Origin: Actinomyces sp. oral taxon 448 str. F0400
Lineage (GTDB): Bacteria; Actinomycetota; Actinomycetes; Actinomycetales; Actinomycetaceae
Direction of reading: 5' to 3'
Assembly: GCF_000220835.1 (NCBI RefSeq)
Contig: NZ_GL985606.1
Location: 999,401 to 1,032,911 of the forward strand
DNA length: 33,511 bases
The notes under the pieces: generated by a model
Told to the model about the DNA's origin: nothing
Seen by the model: only the letters and a program-made list of their open reading frames with translations
Databases searched by the model: none
Position numbers and translations under genes: made by a program
Shown here: positions 1 to 6,976 of the stretch, one piece after another
Numbering within the stretch: the first letter of the stretch is position 1
Layout: the number at the start of each line of letters is the position of its first letter

Positions 1-2
1 CC

Positions 3-179
3 ACCACCCCGGCGCCGCGCGACACCGCGACCGCCGAGGACGGGGCGAGCCCGTCCGCGTCGCCGACCCCGACCCCGACGCCGCTCGACCCGAATGCGGC
101 CGGTGCGGGCACCTACCGGTTCCGTCTCCGGCTCGATGGGGTCGACCTCACCGGCGAGCAGACCTTCATCGTCACGTGA
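3..179 (+). CDS. C-terminal end of an unidentified, probably exported protein (partial, runs off the left edge)
   Basis: An open frame enters from the left edge and stops at TGA 177-179. The 58 visible residues begin with a low-complexity stretch rich in Ala, Ser, Thr and Pro, including an SPTPTPTP run. A short beta-strand-like tail follows (TYRFRLRLDGVDLTGEQTF). Pro/Thr linkers of this kind are common in actinobacterial lipoproteins and cell-wall proteins, so an extracytoplasmic location is likely, but no family can be named from this fragment. It converges on disA with 29 bases between the stops. The N-terminus, including any signal peptide, lies outside the window. Confidence 0.6.
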   Translation, partial: TTPAPRDTATAEDGASPSASPTPTPTPLDPNAAGAGTYRFRLRLDGVDLTGEQTFIVT

Positions 180-208
180 GCGAGCGTCTGATGCGCCGGG
201 ACTGCGGC

Positions 209-1288
209 CTACGCGTAGCGGTCGACGATGGAGACCTCGGCCAGCCGCGACAGCCCGTCGCGCAGGGTGCGCGCCTGGCCGGCCCTCACGCCGTCGGTGG
301 CCTCGATCTCCTCGACGGTCGCGCCCAGGATCGCCTGCAGTGATCCCCAGCCGCGCACGACCGCTCGCGCTGTCAGTAGCGGCAGGCGCGGGATCTTCGC
401 CAGGATCCGCAGGCCCCGCGGCGAGATCGACGAGTCCAGATCCTGGCCGTCGTCGCCCCCGATGCCCATGGAGCGGGCGACCATGGCCATGTCGAGCAGG
501 GCGGGCGAGCCCACCCATTTCAGCCGCGCGTCGACGGCGGCGGCGTCCAGCCCCGCCGGCAGGTAGTCGGACAGGAGGAAGTCGCGCTCGGCCATCAGGC
601 CGCGCGTGAGCTCCTCGAGTTGGAGGGCGAGCAGACGCCCGTCGGTGCCGAGCTCGACAACGTAGCCGTCGATGTCGGAGGCGATGCGACGCACCATCTC
701 CAGCAGCTGAAGGACTGAGGTGACCTCGCGGACGGTGACGAGGTCCTCGATCTCGAGGGCGTCCAGGCCGGCCGTCGTCTCGTCGAGGCGCGCCTTGTAC
801 CGCTCAAGAGTGGCCAGCGCCTGGTTGGCGCGGGCGAGGATCGCTTCGCTGGGCTCGATGACGTGACGGCGCCCGTCGACGTACAGGGAGATGATCTGCA
901 TCGACTGGCTCACCGAGATGACCGGGTAGCCGGTCTGACGGGCGACGCGCTCGGCCGTGCGGTGCCGCATGCCGGCCTCGGCGGTCTCGATGGAGGCGTG
1001 GGGGAGAAGTTGGACGTTGGCGCGTCGGATGCGTCCCGCGGTGCGGTCCACGACGACGGCGCCGTCCATTTTGGACAGTTCGCGCAGCCGGGCGGCGGAC
1101 AGCTCGACGTCGAGGTTGAAGCCGCCCGAGGAGATCGACTCCACCGTCTCGTCGTAGCCGAGTACGATGATCGCGCCGGTGCGTCCGCGCAGGATGCGCT
1201 CCAGGCCGTCGCGCAGCACGGTCCCGGGCGCGAGAAGCGCCAGGGTCTCGCGCACCAGGGTGCCGGGCTTGCCGGTCGGCTCAGTCAT
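209..1288 (-). CDS. disA: DNA integrity scanning protein DisA, diadenylate cyclase
   Basis: DisA condenses two ATP into cyclic di-AMP and, in characterised homologues, scans DNA and slows synthesis at branched or damaged structures. The 359 residues match the usual length. The N-terminal DAC domain carries DGA at residues 75-77 and RHR at 108-110, the residues that bind metal and ATP. A helical spine follows, and the C-terminal region (about 290-345) is a helix-hairpin-helix-type DNA-binding domain. The ATG at 1286-1288 is preceded by GGAG at a suitable distance. It lies downstream of radA on the same strand, 183 bases away. The radA-disA pairing is common in Gram-positive bacteria, and RadA is known to interact with DisA in Bacillus. 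Confidence 0.96.
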   Translation of the reverse strand: MTEPTGKPGTLVRETLALLAPGTVLRDGLERILRGRTGAIIVLGYDETVESISSGGFNLDVELSAARLRELSKMDGAVVVDRTAGRIRRANVQLLPHASIETAEAGMRHRTAERVARQTGYPVISVSQSMQIISLYVDGRRHVIEPSEAILARANQALATLERYKARLDETTAGLDALEIEDLVTVREVTSVLQLLEMVRRIASDIDGYVVELGTDGRLLALQLEELTRGLMAERDFLLSDYLPAGLDAAAVDARLKWVGSPALLDMAMVARSMGIGGDDGQDLDSSISPRGLRILAKIPRLPLLTARAVVRGWGSLQAILGATVEEIEATDGVRAGQARTLRDGLSRLAEVSIVDRYA

Positions 1289-1407
1289 TCGCGTCTCCAG
1301 GCGGGGGAACGAGGTCCGGGGGCTCCGGTCGGCGCCCCCGGATCGGGCGGCGTCATCGTATCCGTGTCCCCGCCGAGCCGCCGTGAGGTGTGTCGCGCGG
1401 TCGAACG

Positions 1408-1444
1408 GCCCTTCAGCGCCGTGCAGTGCCCTTCAGCGCCGTGC
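1408..1444. repeat. Short direct repeat in the radA-disA intergenic region
   Basis: A 17-base sequence (GCCCTTCAGCGCCGTGC) occurs exactly at 1408-1424 and again at 1428-1444, a period of 20 bases. It lies just beyond the radA stop and upstream of disA. I see no clear promoter or terminator associated with it; it may be a small tandem duplication. Confidence 0.7.
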
Positions 1445-1471
1445 CCGCCGGGGGCGGGGTGCGGGCTCCTG

Positions 1472-2893
1472 TCAGCCTCGGGGCAGGGCGGCGCCGACCG
1501 CCTCCCCCACGTGGCCCACGGGCACCACCCGCACGCCGGCGGCGTCGCGCAGTTCCTCGCTGCCGGCCAGGGGCACGACGGCCCGGTCGAAGCCCAGACG
1601 GGCGGCCTCCGCCAGGCGCCGCTGGATGCCGACCGTAGCCCGCACCTCCCCGGTCAGACCCACCTCCCCGAAGGCGATCAGTCCGGCCGGCGTGGGCAGA
1701 TTCCGCGCCGCACTGACCACGGCGAGCGCCACCGCCAGATCCGTGGCCGGCTCGACGGCGCGCGCCCCGCCCACCGTGGAGACGTAGACGTCGGTCCCGG
1801 ACGTGTCCACGCCCAGACGCGCGGCGAGGACGGCCAGCGCCATGGCCACGCGCGAGTGATCCACGCCCGAAGTGGTGCGCCGAGGCGAGCCCGCGGCGGT
1901 GCCGGCCACGAGCGCCTGAATCTCGACGGGCATAGGGCGGCGCCCCTCCAGGGTGACGGTCGCGCAGGTGCCCGGCACCTGCGAGCGCGCTGCGGACAGG
2001 AACAGGCCCGACGGGTCGGCCAGCCCCACGATGCCGCGTTCTCCCAGGTCGAAGCAGCCGACCTCGTCGGTGGGTCCGTAGCGGTTCTTGATCGCGCGCA
2101 GCAGCCGCAGGCGGGCGTGCCGGTCGCCCTCGAACTGGCAGACGACGTCGACGAGGTGCTCGAGCACCCGCGGTCCGGCGATGCCGCCGTCCTTGGTGAC
2201 GTGGCCGACCAGCAGCACGGGGATGCCGCGCTCCTTGGCCACGGCGATCAGTGCTCCGGCGACCGCCCGCACCTGGGTGACGCCGCCGGCCGACCCCTCG
2301 ATGCGGGTGGAGGCGATCGTCTGCACCGAGTCGACGACGAGCAGCGAGGGCCCGACCGCCTCCACGTGTCCGAGCAGAGCTCCGAGCCCGGTCTCGGCGG
2401 CGAGCAGGAGGGCCGGGTCGACGGCGTCGATGCGCTCGGCTCGCAGTCGCACCTGGCTGGCCGATTCCTCGCCGGTGACGTAGAGGACGGGCCCCTCCCC
2501 CCGCCGCCTGGCCACCGTCGCCGCCCGGGCGGCGACGTCGAGCAGGAGGGTCGACTTGCCGACTCCCGGTTCTCCGGCCAGCAGCACGACGGCGCCGGGA
2601 ACGATTCCTCCGCCCAGGACCCGGTCGAGCTCGCCGACGCCGGTGGGCCGGGCGCGGGCCTCCTCGGCGCTGACCTCGCCGATGGGGCGGGCGGGGGTCG
2701 CGGGCCGCGCGGTCGCGGCCCGGACGAGCTCCGGCCCGTTCGCGCACGAGGCGTCAGCCCCCGGGGTCTCGGTGAGTTCCTCGAGCGTGCCCCACGCCTT
2801 GCAGCCGCGGCACTGGCCGAGCCACTTCGGGCTCGTCCAGCCGCACTCCGTGCAGACGTAGGAGGTGCGCACTCGCGTGGTTCTGGAGGCCAT
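1472..2893 (-). CDS. radA: DNA repair protein RadA (Sms)
   Basis: RadA is a RecA-like, hexameric DnaB-type helicase that helps process recombination intermediates. The 473 residues show the full architecture: a zinc finger with Cys14, Cys17, Cys28 and Cys31; Walker A GEPGVGKST at 107-115; a Walker B-like LLVVDSVQT near 184-192; the RadA-specific KNRYG motif at 269-273; and a C-terminal Lon-protease-like domain (about 300-473). The ATG at 2891-2893 has no evident Shine-Dalgarno sequence just upstream (the 15 bases before it lack AGGAG), so translation may be leaderless or weakly initiated. It is followed by disA on the same strand. There is no sign of truncation. Confidence 0.97.
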   Translation of the reverse strand: MASRTTRVRTSYVCTECGWTSPKWLGQCRGCKAWGTLEELTETPGADASCANGPELVRAATARPATPARPIGEVSAEEARARPTGVGELDRVLGGGIVPGAVVLLAGEPGVGKSTLLLDVAARAATVARRRGEGPVLYVTGEESASQVRLRAERIDAVDPALLLAAETGLGALLGHVEAVGPSLLVVDSVQTIASTRIEGSAGGVTQVRAVAGALIAVAKERGIPVLLVGHVTKDGGIAGPRVLEHLVDVVCQFEGDRHARLRLLRAIKNRYGPTDEVGCFDLGERGIVGLADPSGLFLSAARSQVPGTCATVTLEGRRPMPVEIQALVAGTAAGSPRRTTSGVDHSRVAMALAVLAARLGVDTSGTDVYVSTVGGARAVEPATDLAVALAVVSAARNLPTPAGLIAFGEVGLTGEVRATVGIQRRLAEAARLGFDRAVVPLAGSEELRDAAGVRVVPVGHVGEAVGAALPRG

Positions 2894-2972
2894 GACGGCA
2901 GACTAACGGGCGCCGCCGACACGGGGCGGGCGGGCCTCCGCCGGTAACCGGTCCGGCCCGCGGTCGTCCGGT

Positions 2973-3929
2973 TCACGCGTTCTGCAGCAGCGCCCGCGCC
3001 GTCGGCTCGTCGGTGACCAGGGCGGACAGGTAGCCCCCGCGCAGCGCCGCGAGGATGGCCATGACCTTGTCGGAACCGGCGGCCACGCCGATGACCAGCG
3101 GGATCTCGTTCAGCCTGTCCGGGTCGAGACACAGGGTGCGGTCGCACAGGGAGGTGCGCACGTGGCGGCCGGCGGCGTCGAGGTGGTGGCCGCACACATG
3201 GGCCACCACGTTGCGTTGACGGCACTCGCGGACGACGCCGGGAGTCATCCAGCGGCGCAGCAGCGGGCTGACGGAGGATCCGACCGTGCCGATCCCCGTC
3301 AGGGCGACATCGCTTCGGGCGGCCAGCTCGAGAGTGGTGGCGACCTGGTCCTCTTTGCGCACGGCCCGGGCCAGGGATGGGGAGTCGAAAACGAGCGGCA
3401 CGGTCAGGGACCGGAATCGGCCGCCCAACCGCAGGGACAGATTGCGGCACACGTCGGGCCCGTCCTCCAGGTTGAAGGACTCCCCGACGCTGCCGAGCAT
3501 CGCCACAGTGGTCGAGGCCGGCCAGCTGCGCTCGGCCACATGGTGGACGACGGCGGCCACGGCCCGCCCGTTGGACACTGCGATCACGCTGCGCGGTCCG
3601 CAGTTCTCGACCAGCAGGTCGGCCGCGCTGCGGGCGACGTCGGGGCCGATGCCGGAGCCGCCTGCGGGCGCCGTCTCGCTCACGCGTGCGGTCGTGAGAC
3701 CGAAGGCGGCCACGAGCCGCTCCTCCAGAGCCATGAGGCGCTCGATGGGGTGGGCCACGGTGACGGTGACGATGCCGACGCGGCGCGCCTCGGTGAGCAT
3801 GCGCGAGACCGTGGGCCGCGAGTAGCCCGTGCGGCGGGCGATCTCCGCCTGGCCGAGGTCCTCCTCCCAGTAGAGGCGGGAGACCTCGAGCAGCACGGCG
3901 GCGCGGTCGCGAGTGAGGTCGGCGCACAC
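2973..3929 (-). CDS. SorC/DeoR-type sugar-responsive transcriptional regulator
   Basis: This 318-residue protein has an N-terminal helix-turn-helix (about 26-50, GQAEIARRTGYSRPTVSRML) followed by a SorC-type sugar-phosphate-binding domain. The hallmark C-terminal segment GGYLSALVTDEPTARALL is present. SorC regulators usually bind a phosphorylated sugar intermediate of the pathway they control and may activate or repress. The start is GTG at 3927-3929, with an AGGA about 8 bases upstream. It is transcribed divergently from the lactonase at 4159, with 229 bases between the starts, so the five-gene set to its right is the likely target. The inducer cannot be read from sequence; by analogy it would be a phosphorylated intermediate of that pathway. 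Confidence 0.88.
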   Translation of the reverse strand: MCADLTRDRAAVLLEVSRLYWEEDLGQAEIARRTGYSRPTVSRMLTEARRVGIVTVTVAHPIERLMALEERLVAAFGLTTARVSETAPAGGSGIGPDVARSAADLLVENCGPRSVIAVSNGRAVAAVVHHVAERSWPASTTVAMLGSVGESFNLEDGPDVCRNLSLRLGGRFRSLTVPLVFDSPSLARAVRKEDQVATTLELAARSDVALTGIGTVGSSVSPLLRRWMTPGVVRECRQRNVVAHVCGHHLDAAGRHVRTSLCDRTLCLDPDRLNEIPLVIGVAAGSDKVMAILAALRGGYLSALVTDEPTARALLQNA

Positions 3930-3980
3930 GTGTTCATCCTAGAAGGATCGCGTCGCTCGTACTCCTTCTTCGTCCGGAGA

Positions 3981-4001
3981 ATTCAATGAATCGACGAATC
4001 G
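3981..4001. promoter_or_regulatory. Candidate operator in the SorC/lactonase divergent promoter region
   Basis: An odd-length perfect palindrome ATTCAATGAAT (3981-3991) overlaps a direct repeat GAATCG at 3988-3993 and 3996-4001. A related inverted pair CATTC/GAATG occurs at 4066-4070 and 4078-4082. These lie in the 229-base gap between the divergent regulator and lactonase genes, in sequence more AT-rich than its surroundings. Binding by the SorC protein is inferred from position only. Confidence 0.35.
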
Positions 4002-4038
4002 GTCGGGGCTGGAGAAAACGCATCCGCACGAATGTTCT

Positions 4039-4058
4039 CTTCCGCCCTCCGGCGGAAG
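4039..4058. promoter_or_regulatory. Perfect inverted repeat upstream of the lactonase gene
   Basis: Arms of 8 bases (CTTCCGCC and GGCGGAAG) flank a 4-base loop CTCC. The element lies 100 bases before the lactonase start and is not followed by a T-run. An operator or an mRNA 5' leader hairpin fits better than a terminator. Confidence 0.4.
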
Positions 4059-4158
4059 CGCGGCTCATTCCTACCGTGAATGTCACCGGTCGGCGGGGCC
4101 CCTGATGAGAGCGCCGTCGCCGGATCGCTCGCAGATCACCAGTTCGAAGGAGAGCCTC

Positions 4159-5151
4159 ATGGGTATCGTCCGCACCATCCACGGCGACGTCGACCCGTCG
4201 ACCCTCGGCGTCGTCAACGCCCACGACCACCTCATCCGCGTCGGCGCCGGCGAGGTCTACATCGACCCCGATCACCTCCTCGTCGATGAGGACAAGGCAG
4301 CTCAGGAGGCCGCCTACTTCGTCGAGGCATCCAAACGCTTCGCCCCCACCGCCACCATCGTCGACATGTGCCCGGCCTCCTCGGGCCGCGGCGTCGTCAA
4401 GCTCAAGCGCGTCGTCGACCGCGTCCCCGACCTCCAGGTCGTCGCGGCCACCGGGTTCCACCAGCAGAAGGTCTACCTGGAGTGGCGCCAGTCCTGGGCC
4501 AATCAGTACACGGTCACCGAGATCGCCGACCTGCTCATCGCCGACGTCGTCGAGGGCATCGATGCGGGCGACTACATGGGCCCTCTGGTCAAGCGCACCG
4601 ACGTGCGCGCCGGCGTCATCAAGTGGGCCACCGCCTACGGCAGGATCACCGACTGGGAGGTCAAGACCGGGAAGGCCATCGCTATTGCGTCGAAGGAGAC
4701 CGGCGCCCCGATCAACACCCACGTCACCGCCGGCACCTGCGGCCCGGAGCAGGCCCGTTTCCTCATCAATGAGGGCGTGGCGCCCGAGAAGATCGCCATC
4801 GGTCACATCCAGCGCAACTGGGACCCGTGGATCCACGAGCAGATCGTCTCCGCCGGCGCCTACGTCGAGCTCGACGGCACCAACCGCATCAAGTACGTGC
4901 CCGACAACGCTCGCGTCAACCTCATCAAGACGCTGAAGGAGAAGGGCTACGGCAAGCAGGTCCTGCTGGGCACCGACTCGGGCAAGGCGTCCTACCAGAA
5001 GGTCTACGGCTCGGTTTCGGGCATCGACTATGACCCGGCCGTCTTCTGCCCGCGCCTGATCGACGACGAGGGTGTGGACCCGGACTACGTCCAGGACCTC
5101 CTGGTGGACAACGCCGCCGCCTTCTTCGCCTTCGAGCCCCTCGCGGGCTGA
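4159..5151 (+). CDS. Phosphotriesterase-fold (COG1735-type) lactonase, probably acting on a phosphorylated sugar lactone
   Basis: This 330-residue amidohydrolase has every ligand of the binuclear metal site of the phosphotriesterase family: HxH at His22/His24 (NAHDHL), the bridging Lys155 (RAGVIKWA), His188 (NTHVT), His216 (IGHIQ) and Asp273 (GTDSG). Characterised COG1735 members hydrolyse sugar lactones, including pentono-lactone 5-phosphates. I infer a lactone or lactone-phosphate substrate because the next genes encode UlaD- and UlaE-like enzymes, so this protein would stand where UlaG (ascorbate-6-phosphate lactonase) acts in enteric bacteria. ATG 4159 is chosen because GAAGGAGA lies just upstream; an in-frame ATG at 4105 has no such site. 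It is the first gene of the SorC-linked set, and the stop is 16 bases before the next start. An organophosphate substrate is unlikely. Confidence 0.88.
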   Translation: MGIVRTIHGDVDPSTLGVVNAHDHLIRVGAGEVYIDPDHLLVDEDKAAQEAAYFVEASKRFAPTATIVDMCPASSGRGVVKLKRVVDRVPDLQVVAATGFHQQKVYLEWRQSWANQYTVTEIADLLIADVVEGIDAGDYMGPLVKRTDVRAGVIKWATAYGRITDWEVKTGKAIAIASKETGAPINTHVTAGTCGPEQARFLINEGVAPEKIAIGHIQRNWDPWIHEQIVSAGAYVELDGTNRIKYVPDNARVNLIKTLKEKGYGKQVLLGTDSGKASYQKVYGSVSGIDYDPAVFCPRLIDDEGVDPDYVQDLLVDNAAAFFAFEPLAG

Positions 5152-5167
5152 GCGGGGGCGAGTCGAG

Positions 5168-5821
5168 ATGGCACCCAAGCTGCAGATCGCCTTGGACACC
5201 TTCGACCTGCCCGGTGCGCTGGGACCGCTGCAGAAGGCGGCCCCCCACGTCGATATCGTCGAGTGCGGCACCATCCTCGTGCTGTGCGAGGGCTACCGCG
5301 CTGTGCGGGCGATCCGGGCCCTCTTCCCGGACAAGCAGATCCTGGCCGACGTGCGCATCGCCGAGGCCGGCTCCACGATCGCCCGACTCGCCTTCGAGGC
5401 CGGCGCGGACCTGGTCTCCTGCGTGGCGGGGGCCTCCCTGGCCACGATTGAGCAGGTCTGCAAGGTCGCTGCCGAGTTCAACGGCGAAGTGCAGGTCGAG
5501 CTGGCCGACGAGTGGTACGACGCCGATCGGGCTCGCGCCTGGCGCGCGGCCGGAGTCCAGCACGTCATCGTCAAGCGTTCGCGGGACCGCGAGGCGGCCG
5601 GCGACCTGTCCTGGAGGCCCGAGGACATGGACCGCGTCGACGAGCTGGCCGCGATGGGCTTCACCGTCACCGTCACCGGCGGGGTCAGCGCCGCGGATCT
5701 GCCGGCCTTCGCGGGCCGCAGGGTCGGCATCGTCATCGCCGGCCGGGCCATCGTCGCCGCCGACGACCCGGCGGCCGCGGCCGCCGAGCTGCGCACCACC
5801 GTGGAGGAGGTGTGGCCATGA
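5168..5821 (+). CDS. UlaD/HPS-family (OMPDC suprafamily) decarboxylase or aldolase with altered active site
   Basis: The 217 residues align along their whole length with 3-keto-L-gulonate-6-phosphate decarboxylase (UlaD/SgbH). Shared features are LQIALD at 5-10, VECGT at 31-35, a strand-3 motif at 59-68, VTVTGG at 167-172 and the phosphate-binding AGR at 191-193. UlaD decarboxylates 3-keto-L-gulonate-6-phosphate to L-xylulose-5-phosphate. Two residues differ from characterised UlaD. The DxK motif reads DVR (Arg63 in place of Lys), and the HRSR motif reads KRSR (Lys136 in place of His). Asp61 and Arg139 are kept. Family membership is clear, but the reaction may be modified. It follows the lactonase by 16 bases and overlaps the next gene by ATGA, so the two are translationally coupled. 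The start ATG has only a weak purine-rich site. Confidence 0.85.
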   Translation: MAPKLQIALDTFDLPGALGPLQKAAPHVDIVECGTILVLCEGYRAVRAIRALFPDKQILADVRIAEAGSTIARLAFEAGADLVSCVAGASLATIEQVCKVAAEFNGEVQVELADEWYDADRARAWRAAGVQHVIVKRSRDREAAGDLSWRPEDMDRVDELAAMGFTVTVTGGVSAADLPAFAGRRVGIVIAGRAIVAADDPAAAAAELRTTVEEVWP

Positions 5822-6765
5822 GCTCCGACGTCGCGCAAGCGGATGCCGCACGGACCGGTGCCGCGGCCGGCACGGGCCTCAGGGCGGGTATCAGTCTCGG
5901 CATCTATGAGAAGGCGCTGCGCAGCGGCCCGTTGGGAGGCTCCGGGAGCCGCGCGAGCGGCGAGGTCTGGCGGGACTTCCTCGACCAGGTGCCCCGGGCC
6001 GGCTTCTCCTACCTGGACATCTCCATCGACGAGTCCCCTCAGAGGGAGGCCCGCCTGGAGTGGGGACCGCGCCAGTGCCGCGGGGTTCGTGACGCCGCGG
6101 ATGCGGTCGGCACCGACGTCGGCGGCATCTGCCTGTCGATCCACCGCAGGATCGCCCCGGGCTCGGCCGATCCCGCGGTGCGTCGCCGGGCCCGCGAGGT
6201 CATGGCGCGGGGTCTGGAGGTCTGCCACGACCTCGGCGCCCCGGTCATCCAGCTCGCCGGCTACTACTGCTACTACGAGGACCCGAACCCCGACGCGGAG
6301 CGCTGGTACGGCCAGCTCCTGGCCGACGCGGTCCCCATGGCCGCCCGACTGGGAGTGGTCATGGGCATCGAGAACGTCGACGGCACCGACGTCACCTCGA
6401 TCCGCAAGGCCATGGAGTTCGTCGACGCCGTCGACTCCCCCTACCTTCAGGTTTACCCCGACCTCGGCAACATCGCCGAGCAGGGGCTCGATCCCGCCGT
6501 CGAGCTTCAGGCCGGGACGGGGCACATGGTGGCGATGCACGCCAAGGACGTGCGCCGCGGCGAGCCCCGCCGCGTCGACGTGGGCACCGGCATCGTCGAC
6601 TGGGACCGCTCCTTCGAACTGCTCCGGGACCAGCACTGGGCGGGTCGCCTCATGATCGAGATGTGGAACGACGACGCGCCGGACTCCCTCGAGCGGTGCG
6701 CGGCCGCCCGGGAGTTCATCGAGCGCAAGGCGGCCGGTGCCGGGATCGATGTCCTGTCGCCCTGA
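5818..6765 (+). CDS. ulaE: L-ribulose-5-phosphate (L-xylulose-5-phosphate) 3-epimerase, UlaE/SgbU type
   Basis: UlaE-type enzymes interconvert L-xylulose-5-phosphate and L-ribulose-5-phosphate. This 315-residue TIM-barrel protein has the four expected metal ligands: Glu185 (GIENVDG), Asp215 (VYPDLGN), His241 (MHAKDV) and Glu281 (LMIEMWN). GISLGIYEKAL near residue 24 is also typical of the family. ATG 5818 overlaps the preceding stop as ATGA, and GAGGAGG lies just upstream. The N-terminus is some 20 residues longer than the conserved core and looks unstructured. Its product is the substrate of the AraD-type epimerase encoded at 10616-11401, which would complete conversion to D-xylulose-5-phosphate. 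A 211-base gap separates it from the next gene of the set. Confidence 0.88.
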   Translation: MSSDVAQADAARTGAAAGTGLRAGISLGIYEKALRSGPLGGSGSRASGEVWRDFLDQVPRAGFSYLDISIDESPQREARLEWGPRQCRGVRDAADAVGTDVGGICLSIHRRIAPGSADPAVRRRAREVMARGLEVCHDLGAPVIQLAGYYCYYEDPNPDAERWYGQLLADAVPMAARLGVVMGIENVDGTDVTSIRKAMEFVDAVDSPYLQVYPDLGNIAEQGLDPAVELQAGTGHMVAMHAKDVRRGEPRRVDVGTGIVDWDRSFELLRDQHWAGRLMIEMWNDDAPDSLERCAAAREFIERKAAGAGIDVLSP

Positions 6766-6908
6766 GCGGTACCGCCGCGGGGAGCGTCGCGCCGCGGTTC
6801 CGACCGCTGGTGCGGCACCCCGCCTCAACGCCGGCCCGCAGCACCATACGGCGCCGCTCCGGCGTCCATCCTCAGCCACCCCTACACCCCCAGCACCTTG
6901 AGCAACCC

Positions 6909-6960
6909 CGACGGCCAGGTCCGCGGACCCGCCGCGAGACGGTCCGACGAACGGCCGTCG
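6909..6960 (+). promoter_or_regulatory. Leader stem-loop with inner palindrome before the PfkB kinase gene
   Basis: An 8-base outer stem (CGACGGCC at 6909-6916, GGCCGTCG at 6953-6960) encloses a perfect 12-base palindrome GGTCCGCGGACC at 6918-6929. The right arm ends directly before the GAGAAGGA ribosome-binding site of the kinase. The rest of the 211-base gap (6766-6976) shows nothing else clear. It could be an operator, a processing or attenuation hairpin, or chance in GC-rich DNA. Confidence 0.35.
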
Positions 6961-6976
6961 GAGAAGGATTCGAACA

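Noticed and set aside
863-2947. Long plus-strand open frame (about 694 codons) opposite disA and radA
   Set aside because: It lies antisense to two clear conserved genes, has low-complexity Gly/Arg/Asp/His composition, and is a common artefact of high-GC codon bias.
4105-4158. Upstream in-frame ATG for the lactonase
   Set aside because: No ribosome-binding site is present there, whereas GAAGGAGA stands directly before ATG 4159, and the extra 18 residues are not part of the conserved fold.
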